A stretch of DNA of 64,000 nt from Pedobacter sp. Leaf216 (GCF_001421515.1 NZ_LMKM01000035.1:148943-212942), one strand, 5' to 3'; counted from the first letter of the stretch, positions 17,668-27,337 are shown. Notes: a model not told the origin generated them from the sequence alone. Numbers and translations are program-made.

Positions 17668-18351
17668 ATGTTCAAATCAATCAAAACAAGCGTTGTTGCT
17701 TTAATCCTGGTAAGTAGTGCAATCATCGCCCATGCGCAAAAGAAAATGACTGAAGGTACAATTACCTACGGCCTGACTTACAAATTAACAGAAGAACAAA
17801 AATCAGCAATGGGCGGACAAGAACCACCTGCTGAATTGAAAATGAAATTTAACAATGGTTTAACCAAAATTGAAATGGAACAAGGTCCGGCTTTAATCGG
17901 GATCATTTCTGATAACAATGAAAAAACTGGCTTACTTTTAATTGATGTGCCAGTTGCTCAAAAGCAATTTGCTGTTAAACAAACTAAAGCTGATATTGAA
18001 AAAGCAATGGGTGCTATCCCGAAATATTCTGATTTTAAAGCTACTGGCGAAAAACAGACTATTGGTGGTTTTAGCGCAGAAAAATATACTTTTAAAGATG
18101 AAAAAGGTACTGCACTTGAACTTTGGGCTACAAAAGATGTCGAATTACCAAATGTAGGTTCTCAAAACTATTTCCCTGGTTTAGCTGCTTTTCCGGTAAA
18201 ATATACTTTGGTTCAAAGAGGTGTAGAAACCACTACAACATTAAAATCTGTTGTTGAAGGTAAAGTTGGTGTAATTTCTAAAGAAGTACCAACAGGTTAC
18301 GAAGTGGTAACAATGGAAGATTTAGCAAAAATGCAGGGTGGCGGTGAATAA
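17668..18351 (+). CDS. Secreted protein of DUF4412-like type
   Basis: 227 residues with a clear signal peptide (hydrophobic core ALILVSSAIIAHAQ). The mature protein begins with a beta-strand pattern EGTITYGLTYKL and continues with strands such as LKMKFNNGLTKIEM and TGLLLIDVPVAQKQFAV. A later stretch resembles the part of DUF4412-type proteins that reads as one long sheet (SAEKYTFKDEKGTALELWATKD). It contains no cysteines or obvious catalytic residues. Export to the periplasm or outer membrane is inferred from the signal. The gene lies between the hydratase (21-base gap) and DPP IV. No function is known to me. Confidence 0.8.
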   Translation: MFKSIKTSVVALILVSSAIIAHAQKKMTEGTITYGLTYKLTEEQKSAMGGQEPPAELKMKFNNGLTKIEMEQGPALIGIISDNNEKTGLLLIDVPVAQKQFAVKQTKADIEKAMGAIPKYSDFKATGEKQTIGGFSAEKYTFKDEKGTALELWATKDVELPNVGSQNYFPGLAAFPVKYTLVQRGVETTTTLKSVVEGKVGVISKEVPTGYEVVTMEDLAKMQGGGE

Positions 18352-18449
18352 TTAACCAATTACTGCTAATTATTAGCTTTTTAACTGCAGGCTTTTTATT
18401 TAAATTAGCCCGAAAGTTGAAAAGCTTTTTTTATGTCCAAAACTTATAT

Positions 18450-20618
18450 ATGATTAAAAATTTATTATTCAGATTATCAGTTATTTGCATGGTTTTTTGT
18501 GCATTAACTGATGCAAAGGCTCAAAGTATCAATTGGGCTAAAGACGGTAACGCTTACTATCAGATTGCAAGTGGAGAAATTGTTTCGGTAACACTTCCTA
18601 AGAGCGATCGGAAAACTATTATATCAAGGGCATTGTTAACACCCGCAGGCAAGGATAATTCAATTGCGGTAAGAAGTTTTCAGCTCTCAGATGATGGCAC
18701 CAAAGCTTTGATTTATACCAATAGCAAAAAAGTTTGGCGTTACGATACCCGCGGTGATTATTGGTTGGCAGATTTAACAGCCAATAAAATTACTCAGATT
18801 GGAAAAGATAAGCCGGCCTCTTCATTAATGTTCGCAAAATTATCTCCGGATGGAAGTAAAGTGGCTTACGTTAGCAAACACAATTTGTATGTAGAAAATA
18901 TTGATGCGTCAGGCTCCAAAGCCTTAACTACAGATGGTACCGACCGCATGATTAACGGTACTTTCGATTGGGTTTATGAAGAAGAATTTGATTGCCGTGA
19001 TGGTTTTAGATGGAGCCCTGACGGAAAATCGATTGCTTATTGGCAAATTGATGCAACAAAAATCAAAAACTTTTTAATGATCAATAATACTGATTCTATT
19101 TATCCATACACGATTCCTGTTGAGTATCCAAAAGTTGGCGAAAACCCATCTGCTTGTAAGGTTGGTGTAGTTGATGTAGCAACCGCCAAAACAAACTGGC
19201 TGGCTGTTCCTGGGGATAATATTCAGCATTACATCCCGCGTATGCAATGGGTACCAAATAGTAATGAAATTATTTTACAACAGCTTAACCGAGAGCAGAA
19301 TGAAAGCACAGTTTTTATCTGTAATGCAGCTAGCGGCACCGCAAAAGCAATTTATACTGAAAAGGCCAAAGCTTGGATCGATCCGCAAGATGAATGGAAA
19401 TGGTTAAACGACAATAAAGAATTTACAATTGTATCTGATAAAGACGGCTGGAACCACCTTTACAGAATCAGTATTGACGGAAAAAAAGAAACATTAGTTA
19501 CAAAAGGAAACTATGATGTAACTGATGTAAAACTGATTGATGTTAAAAATAACATGGTTTATTTTCTTGCCTCTCCAACAAACGCAACCCAGAAATATCT
19601 TTTTAAAACCAAGTTAGATGGAAAAGGAAAATTAGAGCAGGTTACCCCTTCTATTTTACCAGGTACACACAGTTACGATATTTCTCCAAATGCCGCTTTT
19701 GCCCGCCACACTTATAATAGTTCTATTGTTAAACCGATTACAGAATGGATGAACTTTACAACTGGTAATCCATTTACTATGGACGGAAGCATTACTACTC
19801 AATTGGCCAAACAAGAAGCAGCTAAAAATAAGGTTGAGTTTTTTAAAGTAACTACTGAAGATGGCATTGAAATGGACGGTTGGATGAAAAAACCTGATAA
19901 TTTTAATCCTGACAAGAAATATCCGGTTGTATTTTATGTTTATGGTGAACCTGCTTCGGCAACAGCATCTGATACCTATGGTGCAGGAAGAAATTTCCTT
20001 TATGCAGGTGATATGGCAAAAGATGGTTATATCTATATCTCGATGGATAACAGAGGTGCACCGGTTCCGAAAGGCAGTACCTGGCGTAAAAGCATCTATA
20101 AAAATATTGGTGTAATCAATATCCGCGATCAGGCAATGGCCGCTAAAAAATTATTGGCTACCAATGCTTTTATGGATAAAGACCGTGTAGCTGTTTGGGG
20201 CTGGAGCGGTGGAGGTTCTTCAACTTTAAACCTGATGTTTCAATACCCTGAAATTTACAAAACAGGTATTGCAATTGCAGCAGTTGGCAATCAGTTAACT
20301 TACGATAATATTTACCAGGAACGTTATATGGGTACACCTTTTCCAAGTAAAGAAGCTTATGTAAAAGGCTCTCCTGTTACTTATGCTAAAAACTTAAAGG
20401 GTAATTTATTGTACATCCATGGTACTGGCGATGATAATGTGCACTATCAAAATGCCGAAATGTTAATTAATGAATTGATTAAAAACAGAAAAGTTTTTCA
20501 ATTGATGAGTTACCCTAACCGCACCCACAGTATCTCTGAAGGTGAAGGAACAAGCGAGCATTTATCCTTAACTTATACCAAGTTTTTAAAGGAAAACTGT
20601 CCTCCAGGAGCAAGATAA
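18450..20618 (+). CDS. Dipeptidyl-peptidase IV (family S9B serine peptidase)
   Basis: 722 residues from the ATG at 18450, chosen because it directly precedes the signal peptide (LLFRLSVICMVFCALTDAKAQ). The beta-propeller domain contains DWVYEEEFDCRDGFRWSPDG, whose glutamate pair anchors the substrate N-terminus. The C-terminal alpha/beta hydrolase domain has the nucleophile motif GWSGGGSS (usually GWSYGG), the aspartate in HGTGDDNVH and the histidine in RTHSISEG. It releases X-Pro or X-Ala dipeptides from oligopeptides in the periplasm, part of peptide feeding. It is monocistronic with a strong terminator. Confidence 0.95.
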   Translation: MIKNLLFRLSVICMVFCALTDAKAQSINWAKDGNAYYQIASGEIVSVTLPKSDRKTIISRALLTPAGKDNSIAVRSFQLSDDGTKALIYTNSKKVWRYDTRGDYWLADLTANKITQIGKDKPASSLMFAKLSPDGSKVAYVSKHNLYVENIDASGSKALTTDGTDRMINGTFDWVYEEEFDCRDGFRWSPDGKSIAYWQIDATKIKNFLMINNTDSIYPYTIPVEYPKVGENPSACKVGVVDVATAKTNWLAVPGDNIQHYIPRMQWVPNSNEIILQQLNREQNESTVFICNAASGTAKAIYTEKAKAWIDPQDEWKWLNDNKEFTIVSDKDGWNHLYRISIDGKKETLVTKGNYDVTDVKLIDVKNNMVYFLASPTNATQKYLFKTKLDGKGKLEQVTPSILPGTHSYDISPNAAFARHTYNSSIVKPITEWMNFTTGNPFTMDGSITTQLAKQEAAKNKVEFFKVTTEDGIEMDGWMKKPDNFNPDKKYPVVFYVYGEPASATASDTYGAGRNFLYAGDMAKDGYIYISMDNRGAPVPKGSTWRKSIYKNIGVINIRDQAMAAKKLLATNAFMDKDRVAVWGWSGGGSSTLNLMFQYPEIYKTGIAIAAVGNQLTYDNIYQERYMGTPFPSKEAYVKGSPVTYAKNLKGNLLYIHGTGDDNVHYQNAEMLINELIKNRKVFQLMSYPNRTHSISEGEGTSEHLSLTYTKFLKENCPPGAR

Positions 20619-20626
20619 ATATTTTG

Positions 20627-20650
20627 AAAAGCAGCTTTCGGGCTGCTTTT
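20627..20650. terminator. Bidirectional terminator between DPP IV and the DUF3307 gene
   Basis: AAAAGCAGC-TTTCGG-GCTGCTTTT followed by Ts. It lies between convergent stops. Confidence 0.85.
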
Positions 20651-20651
20651 T

Positions 20652-21362
20652 TTATGCAATAAACATTTGAATAAGCATGGCAGTTACAATTGCAATTCCA
20701 AAGCTTAACAAAGTTCCAATCAATACGTACTCTGTTAATTTGAGGTCGTGTGCTTCTTTCAAATCTCCAAATCTAAAAATTGATTTAGCTGCAAGTAAAA
20801 AACCTACAGCCTCAAAATGATTGGTAAGGATAAAAAGAAAAATAAGTACCCGTTCTAATATTCCAATGTACTTACCTGCATTCTGTAACGATTTTGGGCT
20901 ATCTGGCTGATTATCCGGAATCCATTTATCGATAATCACTTTCATGATGATTGAGGTGGGCATGGTTAAAAACATTGCACCCGAAATTAAAGCCCATGTG
21001 CGGGTTTCATTTAAAAAACTGATATCTAAACTTCCTTTGTAAAAAATATGCCATACCGCTACTATGGAGGTAAAATGTAAAACCTGGTCAATAAAAAACA
21101 GTATTCGTGCATTTTTTTTCGTCTGAAAAATTGATTTTAGCGCATCGATAAGCAAATGGATAACTCCGATCAATAAAGCAACTTTCCATACGCCAAAACT
21201 CAAGAAAATAAGAAATATTAAAATTACATGGATGGCCACATGCAGGTATAATTTTGTTGATTTCAATTTCTTGCTTTCCTTATCTTTTACCCAAGTGCTG
21301 GGCTGCAAAAAGAAATCTCCAATTAAATGGGCAATAATCAGTTTAATCAAATATATATCCAT
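20652..21362 (-). CDS. DUF3307 family membrane protein
   Basis: 236 residues with about six hydrophobic segments. The N-terminus reads LIKLIIAHLIGDFFLQPSTWVKDK, the AHLIGDFxLQ motif typical of DUF3307 proteins. Further conserved histidines and an acidic residue occur in HVAIHVILIF and IHLLIDALKS. Its start codon overlaps the last base of satD, so the two are translated together, an arrangement I recall as recurrent in Bacteroidota. No biochemical function is established. The His/Asp placement in membrane segments could suggest metal or proton binding, but that is a guess. Confidence 0.85.
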   Translation of the reverse strand: MDIYLIKLIIAHLIGDFFLQPSTWVKDKESKKLKSTKLYLHVAIHVILIFLIFLSFGVWKVALLIGVIHLLIDALKSIFQTKKNARILFFIDQVLHFTSIVAVWHIFYKGSLDISFLNETRTWALISGAMFLTMPTSIIMKVIIDKWIPDNQPDSPKSLQNAGKYIGILERVLIFLFILTNHFEAVGFLLAAKSIFRFGDLKEAHDLKLTEYVLIGTLLSFGIAIVTAMLIQMFIA

Positions 21363-21973
21363 TATTTTAAAATCATTTGTTTCAATTTTTTACGGTAAAG
21401 CCTATCCATATCCATAATTTCGATATAACGTGCGCGTTTAAGTGCTTCACTTACTGATGATTGTGTTCTTCCGGAAATAGCTGCTAATTCACTTTGTAAC
21501 AGATTTTCATTTTCCAGGGCAAGTTTTACCATTTCTGCAGCTACCACCCCCCAGTTATCCATTGCAATTAACGACAGTTTAATCATTATATTAATCTCTT
21601 CATCAAAATCAGGAAAATCCGTTTTAATGGCTAAGTTAGTTTTCGCCTGTTTCAAACTGTCGAATGCCGCTCCCGAGTTAATAAATGCCTCTCCACTGGA
21701 TTCTGAAAGCTTTTTCCTTTTATTTTTGATGCCGCCTATACCTATTCCCATTCTTACATCCGCAGGTTTATTTGTCCTGATACATGCTTTTAAATAAGCA
21801 ACAGTTATAATTGCATCTTCTGGGAGAACCTCAACCTGGAAACTATCCCCACGAAAGATTTCCCACTTGCCATGCTGCCCCGAAACTACTTTTAAAGCAT
21901 TTTTTAAACTCAATAACCAGCTATCTTTAATCTTTCTTGAGCCTATTATATCGCCTGTTATAATACAAATCAT
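21362..21973 (-). CDS. SatD family protein with C-terminal helix-turn-helix
   Basis: 203 residues. It opens with MICIITGDIIGSRKI, the SatD hallmark, and has FRGDSFQVEV and VRMGIGIGG, which resemble nucleotide-cyclase-like or palm-fold signatures. Residues about 155-195 form a DNA-binding type helix-turn-helix (LQSELAAISGRTQSSVSEAL). The combination suggests a sensor that also binds DNA. It is transcribed divergently from the ligase repair cluster; the three palindromes at 22013-22088 begin 40 bases upstream of its start, so autoregulation by its own helix-turn-helix is a natural hypothesis. Function is not established. Confidence 0.85.
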   Translation of the reverse strand: MICIITGDIIGSRKIKDSWLLSLKNALKVVSGQHGKWEIFRGDSFQVEVLPEDAIITVAYLKACIRTNKPADVRMGIGIGGIKNKRKKLSESSGEAFINSGAAFDSLKQAKTNLAIKTDFPDFDEEINIMIKLSLIAMDNWGVVAAEMVKLALENENLLQSELAAISGRTQSSVSEALKRARYIEIMDMDRLYRKKLKQMILK

Positions 21974-22012
21974 GATACAATATCGTGCTAATTATTCATA
22001 TTTCAAAGTCGA

Positions 22013-22088
22013 TATCGGGTAATTAGCCGATATTCCGTTTTATCGGGTAATTAGCCGATATTTTAAATTATCGGGTATTTAGCCGATA
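22013..22088. promoter_or_regulatory. Array of three palindromic operators at exact 28-bp spacing
   Basis: TATCGGGTAATTAGCCGATA occurs at 22013-22032 and 22041-22060, and a copy with one change (TATTTA core) at 22069-22088. Each is an almost perfect 20-bp dyad (TATCGG/CCGATA arms, TAATTA centre), separated by 8-base spacers of unrelated sequence. It fills the shared control region between satD and the exonuclease gene. Binding of a dimeric repressor is inferred. Confidence 0.75.
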
Positions 22089-22128
22089 TTGATTTAAAAC
22101 TAATCAACAAATTTATTGTTTAGTACCT

Positions 22129-23157
22129 ATGGCATTAATCGAATTTACTAAAAGAGGCATTTATTGTAAACAAGGTGATTTTTACGTAGACCCTTGGTGG
22201 CCTGTAGATTATGCTGTAACTACCCACGGACATAGCGATCATGTTCGCTTTGGTAATAAATATTACCTCTGCCACACTTTAACCAAACCTATAATTAAAC
22301 GCAGGATAAGTGAAGATTTAAACGTAGAAACTTTAGAATACGGTGAAAATATAATTAGAAACGGCGTTAATATTTCATTTTTTCCTGCCGGACATATCAT
22401 TGGATCAGCACAGGTGCGTTTGGAATATAAAGGAGAAATTTGTGTGATCTCTGGTGATTATAAAATTGAAGATGATGGCATTACTACGCCCTTTGAACCA
22501 GTTAAGTGCCATTCTTTTGTATCCGAAAGTACTTTTGGCCTTCCTATTTACAAATGGCAAAAGCAGGAAATGGTATTTAATGGTATAAAAAGTTGGGTAA
22601 ATGATAACATTACTCAGCAGAAAACAAGCGTATTAATTGCTTATAGCTTGGGCAAAGCCCAACGTTTAATTAAAAACCTGGCTGGCGATATACCAATTTA
22701 TGTACACAATAGTATTGCGAATTTAAATGAAGTAATTATTGCTGCCGGTGTTAATCTTCCTCAAACTATTAGGATTACACCAGAAACCACAAAAGATGAA
22801 TTGCAGAAAGGCATTGTAATTGTGCCACCTGCCATGCGCGATAGCCGATGGATTAAAAATTTATCACATCCGGTTACCGGTATATGTTCTGGCTGGATGC
22901 AGGTAAGAGCACACCGCCGTTGGCAAAGTGCCGATGCAGGTTTTGCGCTAAGCGACCACGCAGACTGGCCTGGCCTAATGGAAGCCATTACTGCAACCGG
23001 AGCCGAAAAAGTATATGTTACCCATGGTTTTACAGCTGCATTTAGTCGGTTTTTAAATGATGAGGGCATAGAAGCTGCTGAAGTATTAACCAAATTTGGG
23101 CAAGAAGACGATGAAGAAAATAAAGTGGATTTAGCCGATCAAAACGAAAGTAAATAA
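22129..23157 (+). CDS. Ligase-associated DNA exonuclease (metallo-beta-lactamase/beta-CASP fold)
   Basis: 342 residues. The metal-binding HxHxDH motif is HGHSDH, followed by further ligands in FFPAGHIIGSAQ, VISGDYK and, near the end, LSDHADWPGL and VTHGF. This is the SNM1/YSH1-like exonuclease that heads the bacterial exonuclease-ligase-helicase-phosphoesterase cluster (Exo/Lig/Lhr-Core/MPE). Its homologue studied from another phylum is a manganese-dependent DNA nuclease. The start is 40 bases from the last palindrome of the operator array and the stop is 2 bases before the ligase ATG, so the genes form one operon. Confidence 0.95.
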   Translation: MALIEFTKRGIYCKQGDFYVDPWWPVDYAVTTHGHSDHVRFGNKYYLCHTLTKPIIKRRISEDLNVETLEYGENIIRNGVNISFFPAGHIIGSAQVRLEYKGEICVISGDYKIEDDGITTPFEPVKCHSFVSESTFGLPIYKWQKQEMVFNGIKSWVNDNITQQKTSVLIAYSLGKAQRLIKNLAGDIPIYVHNSIANLNEVIIAAGVNLPQTIRITPETTKDELQKGIVIVPPAMRDSRWIKNLSHPVTGICSGWMQVRAHRRWQSADAGFALSDHADWPGLMEAITATGAEKVYVTHGFTAAFSRFLNDEGIEAAEVLTKFGQEDDEENKVDLADQNESK

Positions 23158-23159
23158 CT

Positions 23160-24749
23160 ATGAAACGTTTTGCAAAACTAATCCAACAGCTCGAACTGAG
23201 CAATAAAACCAACGATAAAATCGCAGCATTGGTTGATTATTTCAATTATGCCGATGATAAAGATAAAGTATGGGTAATTGCCTTATTTACTGGTAAAAAA
23301 CCCAAAAGGCCAATTAAATCGGCATTACTTAAGTATTGGGCGATAGATATAACCGAAACTCCGGAATGGTTATTCGCCGAAAGCTATTCGAATGTTGGCG
23401 ATTTAAGTGAAACCATTGCATTGTTGTTGCCACCAGCCGAAAACACCTCAGATTTTCAGCTGCATAAATGGATAGAAGATCTGCACAATCTGGAAGGTAA
23501 AGACGACGAAACAAAAAAAGATTTTATTTTAAATGCCTGGAACAAACTCGAAACCCAGGAACGTTTCATCTTTAATAAATTAATCTCCGGTAATTTCAGA
23601 ATTGGCGTTTCCAATAAAATGCTGGTAAATGCATTAGCCAAGCAAAGCAGTTTAGATAGCGCGCAGATAATGCACAGCATCATGGGAAAATGGAATCCTT
23701 ACGAAATTACCTTTAATGAACTGATAAACGGCATTCATGTAAATACCGATAACTCCTGGCCTTACCCCTTTTGTCTGGCTTATGCTTTAGAGCAAGAACC
23801 GGAAAAGCTGGGGGATGTTTCAGAATGGCAGGCCGAATGGAAATGGGACGGCATCCGGGGGCAAATTGTAAAAAGAAACGGCGAACTTTTTATTTGGAGC
23901 CGTGGCGAAGAACTGGTTACCGAACAGTTTCCTGAACTGCATTTTATGATTGATGTTTTGCCGGATGGAGTGGTTTTAGATGGGGAGATATTGGCTGTAC
24001 AAGATAAACAAGTTTTATCATTCAGCACTTTACAACAACGTTTAAACCGTAAAACAATTAGTAAAAAACAACTGGAAGATGCACCTATTGGATTTTTTGT
24101 TTATGATATTTTAGAATTTGAAGCCAAAGATGCCAGAGAGGAACCTTTGAGTGAAAGACGGAAAATACTTGAAAAGTTAATCGGTGGCTTAGCTGAAAGC
24201 CCCGTAATAATATCTCCTGCAATTAAATGCAGTTCCTGGGAAGAACTTGCCGAATTAAGGCAAACTTCGAGATCAATTAATAGTGAGGGAATTATGCTTA
24301 AAAAGCTAACTTCCCATTATCATAGTGGCAGAAAACGTGGCGATTGGTGGAAGTGGAAGATTAATCCATATACGGTTGATGCCGTAATGATATACGCACA
24401 AAAAGGAAGTGGCAGAAGGGCGAATTTCTTTACAGATTATACTTTTGCAGTTCGTGATGGCGAAAACCTCGTGACGATTGCTAAAGCTTACTCGGGTTTA
24501 ACAGATAAAGAAATTAAAGAAGTAAATTCGTTCGTAACCCGAAATGCAATTGAAAAATTTGGACCTGTACGCACAGTAAAACCCGAACTGGTTTTTGAAA
24601 TTGCATTTGAAGGAATTGCTGAAAGTAAAAGGCATAAAGCAGGTTTGGCTTTGCGCTTTCCACGTATATTGCGGTGGAGAAAAGATAAAAAAGCCGATGA
24701 AATTAATACTTTGGAAGATTTAAGGCAGTTGCTGCAATCTACTCTATAA
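23160..24749 (+). CDS. ATP-dependent DNA ligase of the ligase-associated repair cluster
   Basis: 529 residues. An N-terminal DNA-binding domain (about 1-200) is followed by the nucleotidyl transferase core with motif I KWDGIRG; Lys228 is the predicted adenylated residue. Further motifs are WSRGEE, VLDGEILA, FFVYDILE (motif IIIa), SEGIMLKK (motif IV) and WWKWKINP (motif V). The OB-fold domain ends with LRFPRILRWRKDK (motif VI). It seals DNA nicks using ATP, separate from the replicative NAD-dependent ligase, and is thought to work with the neighbouring nuclease, helicase and phosphoesterase in repair. Confidence 0.96.
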   Translation: MKRFAKLIQQLELSNKTNDKIAALVDYFNYADDKDKVWVIALFTGKKPKRPIKSALLKYWAIDITETPEWLFAESYSNVGDLSETIALLLPPAENTSDFQLHKWIEDLHNLEGKDDETKKDFILNAWNKLETQERFIFNKLISGNFRIGVSNKMLVNALAKQSSLDSAQIMHSIMGKWNPYEITFNELINGIHVNTDNSWPYPFCLAYALEQEPEKLGDVSEWQAEWKWDGIRGQIVKRNGELFIWSRGEELVTEQFPELHFMIDVLPDGVVLDGEILAVQDKQVLSFSTLQQRLNRKTISKKQLEDAPIGFFVYDILEFEAKDAREEPLSERRKILEKLIGGLAESPVIISPAIKCSSWEELAELRQTSRSINSEGIMLKKLTSHYHSGRKRGDWWKWKINPYTVDAVMIYAQKGSGRRANFFTDYTFAVRDGENLVTIAKAYSGLTDKEIKEVNSFVTRNAIEKFGPVRTVKPELVFEIAFEGIAESKRHKAGLALRFPRILRWRKDKKADEINTLEDLRQLLQSTL

Positions 24750-24804
24750 TTCGTTTTTTCATGGCCTGTGTCTATACGGACCTATTAGTCGAAAGTTGAA
24801 AATT

Positions 24805-24828
24805 TCGGTCTGTGATTACCCAGACCGA
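24805..24828 (+). other. Inverted repeat in the ligase-helicase gap
   Basis: TCGGTCTG-TGATTACC-CAGACCGA, a perfect 8-bp stem in the 110-base gap. There is no T-run, so it is not a normal terminator. It lies 32 bases before the preferred helicase start. Confidence 0.5.
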
Positions 24829-24859
24829 GGAATATAACTATAAGAAACAGTATTTAATC

Positions 24860-27337
24860 ATGGACCAAACCAAAACCAAAGGTTATAAAAAGATAAAAAC
24901 CTGGCTAAAGACTAAAAAACGTAAGCCATTTCAATTTCAGGAAGATGCCTGGCAATATTATCTTAATGGTTATAGTGGTTTGGTAAATGCACCTACAGGT
25001 TTCGGTAAAACCTTTTCTTTATTTTTGGCAGTGGTTATTGAAGCATTAAACGCATCAGAAGCGAATAATAAAAAAGCGAAAGACCGTTTACAGTTAATTT
25101 GGATTACCCCTCTCCGCTCCTTAGCAAAAGACATTGCAAGGGCAATGCGCGAAACCTTATTGGAGTTGGAACTGGATTGGCATGTTGGTGTACGTAATGG
25201 CGATACTTCTCAGTCAGAAAAATTACAGCAGAAAAAGTCGATGCCGGAAATTTTGTTGATTACCCCCGAAAGCATGCATTTATTACTCGCACAAAAAGGT
25301 TCATCAACTTTGTTCAGAAACCTTAAATGTATTGTAGCTGATGAATGGCATGAACTTTTAGGGAGTAAACGCGGCGTACTGGTAGAACTTGCGGTATCTC
25401 GGATAAAAGGTTTACAAAAACTAGAAAAAAATCAGTTTTTAAGAATTTGGGGCATTTCTGCCACAATTGGTAACATTGATGAGGCTCTGGATGTATTAGA
25501 ACCCAATTTAGAGGCTAAACGCATCATTGTAAAGGCCGATTTAGAAAAGAAAATTGTAATTAAATCAATTTTACCTGATGATATTGAAACATTGCCATGG
25601 GCAGGCCATTTAGGTTTAAAACTCGCTTATAAACTCCTGCCTATCATTGAGAAAAGTAAAACAACCCTAATTTTTATCAATACCCGTGGACAATCAGAAA
25701 TGTGGTATCAACATTTGTTGAATATCGAACCCGAACTTGCCGGAAGGATTGCCATACACCATGGATCTATTGATTTTGAGCTTCGAAACTGGATTGAGGA
25801 CGCGTTACATACCGGGCAGCTTAAAGCGGTTATTGCAACCTCATCGTTAGATTTAGGTGTAGATTTTAAGCCTGTTGATACTGTTGTTCAGGTGGGTTCG
25901 CCAAAAGGGGTTGCCCGTTTTTTGCAAAGGGCTGGCCGCTCTGGTCACTCCCCGCATGAAACTTCGAAAATATATTTTCTACCTACTCATGCTTTGGAAT
26001 TGGTAGAAGCTGCTGCGATTAAAGAAGCGGCCAAAACTAACAATATAGAGAGTCGTGAGCCCTTTATTATGGTTTTTGATACCCTGGTTCAATATCTGGT
26101 TACATTGGCCATAGGTGATGGATTTGATGATAAAATTATATTTGAAGAAATTAAAAATACACACGCTTTCAAACTTATCTTACCAGAAGAATGGACCTGG
26201 GTAATGCAATTTATTACCTCAGGTGGTGATAGTTTAAGTGCCTATACGGAATTTAAAAAGGTAGTAAAAGACGAAGACGGGCTTTGGAAAGTCAAAAGCA
26301 GGCAGTTGGCTATGCGGCACAGGTTGCATATCGGCACAATTGTAAGTGATGCAATGCTGAAAGTTAAATTCATTTCTGGCGGTTACATTGGCATGGTGGA
26401 AGAATATTTTGTTACCCGTTTAAAAGCCGGGGATAATTTCCGTTTGGCAGGCAGGGTTTTAGAATTTATCCAGGTTAAAGATATGACAGTTGTGGTGAGG
26501 GTGAGCAAGCAAAAAAATGCAGTTTCGCCAAGCTGGAATGGTGGCCGTTTGCCCTTATCCTCTAACCTGGGGTCGGTTTTGCGGAAAAAATACAATGAAG
26601 CATTAGATAAAACGCACCAGGATGAAGAGTTGGATGTTATTTATCCTTTGTTTCTTCTGCAGGAGGAACGCTCGCATGTACCCAGAAACGATGAGTTATT
26701 AATTGAGCTGATTAATAACAAAGAAGGTTTTCACCTATTTGCTTATCCCTTTGAAGGCCGGTTGGTACACGAGGTTTTAGCAGCATTGGTAGCCTATCGT
26801 TTAAGTAAACTTTTACCAATCAGTTTTTCAATTGCCATGAACGACTATGGTTTTGAACTACTTAGCGAAACAGAAATCCCTATGGATGAATCAATTGCAT
26901 ATGAAGTTTTTTCACCAAAAAATTTAACTGAAGACATTACTTTAAGTATAAATTCCACTGAGATGGCCCGACGTAAATTCAGGGATATTGCTTGTATTTC
27001 CGGACTTGTGTTTCAGGGTTATCCTGGTAAATATGTCGCAAATAAACATCTCCAGTCATCGGCAGGTTTGTTTTTCAATGTTTTTAGCGATTATGACAAA
27101 CAAAATTTACTTTTGCGTCAGGCTTACGATGAGGTATTTTATCAGCAGCTGGAAGAGCCAAGGTTGGCAGCAGCGTTAAACCGGATACAGGATGGTGCGA
27201 TTGTGATTACCAACCCAAAAAGTTTTACACCATTATCCTTTCCAATTAAAGTAGATAGCTTACGTGAAAACATGAGTTCGGAAGAATTGGAACAACGGAT
27301 TGCAAGGATGAAAGCCGAATCTGAAAAATTTAAATAG
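24860..27337 (+). CDS. Ligase-associated DEXH-box DNA helicase (Lhr-Core type)
   Basis: About 825 residues from the ATG at 24860. An upstream ATG at 24812 would run through the inverted repeat and adds 16 poorly fitting residues. Walker A is NAPTGFGKTFS and the DEXH box is VADEWHELLG. Motif III is SATIG, and motif VI is QRAGRSGHSP. The region after the two RecA-like domains matches the Lhr-Core winged helix and C-terminal domain, without the extra Lhr tail. Homologues are 3'-5' translocating DNA helicases. It is the third gene of the cluster, 110 bases after the ligase and 60 before pdeM. Confidence 0.95.
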   Translation: MDQTKTKGYKKIKTWLKTKKRKPFQFQEDAWQYYLNGYSGLVNAPTGFGKTFSLFLAVVIEALNASEANNKKAKDRLQLIWITPLRSLAKDIARAMRETLLELELDWHVGVRNGDTSQSEKLQQKKSMPEILLITPESMHLLLAQKGSSTLFRNLKCIVADEWHELLGSKRGVLVELAVSRIKGLQKLEKNQFLRIWGISATIGNIDEALDVLEPNLEAKRIIVKADLEKKIVIKSILPDDIETLPWAGHLGLKLAYKLLPIIEKSKTTLIFINTRGQSEMWYQHLLNIEPELAGRIAIHHGSIDFELRNWIEDALHTGQLKAVIATSSLDLGVDFKPVDTVVQVGSPKGVARFLQRAGRSGHSPHETSKIYFLPTHALELVEAAAIKEAAKTNNIESREPFIMVFDTLVQYLVTLAIGDGFDDKIIFEEIKNTHAFKLILPEEWTWVMQFITSGGDSLSAYTEFKKVVKDEDGLWKVKSRQLAMRHRLHIGTIVSDAMLKVKFISGGYIGMVEEYFVTRLKAGDNFRLAGRVLEFIQVKDMTVVVRVSKQKNAVSPSWNGGRLPLSSNLGSVLRKKYNEALDKTHQDEELDVIYPLFLLQEERSHVPRNDELLIELINNKEGFHLFAYPFEGRLVHEVLAALVAYRLSKLLPISFSIAMNDYGFELLSETEIPMDESIAYEVFSPKNLTEDITLSINSTEMARRKFRDIACISGLVFQGYPGKYVANKHLQSSAGLFFNVFSDYDKQNLLLRQAYDEVFYQQLEEPRLAAALNRIQDGAIVITNPKSFTPLSFPIKVDSLRENMSSEELEQRIARMKAESEKFK

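Noticed and set aside
22013..22088. Regular repeats resembling a small CRISPR array
   Set aside because: The units are 20-bp palindromes with 8-bp spacers, too short for CRISPR, without cas genes. They fit operators better.
24812..24860. Upstream start for the Lhr-type helicase
   Set aside because: It would begin inside the inverted repeat and add residues outside the family fold; the ATG at 24860 is preferred.
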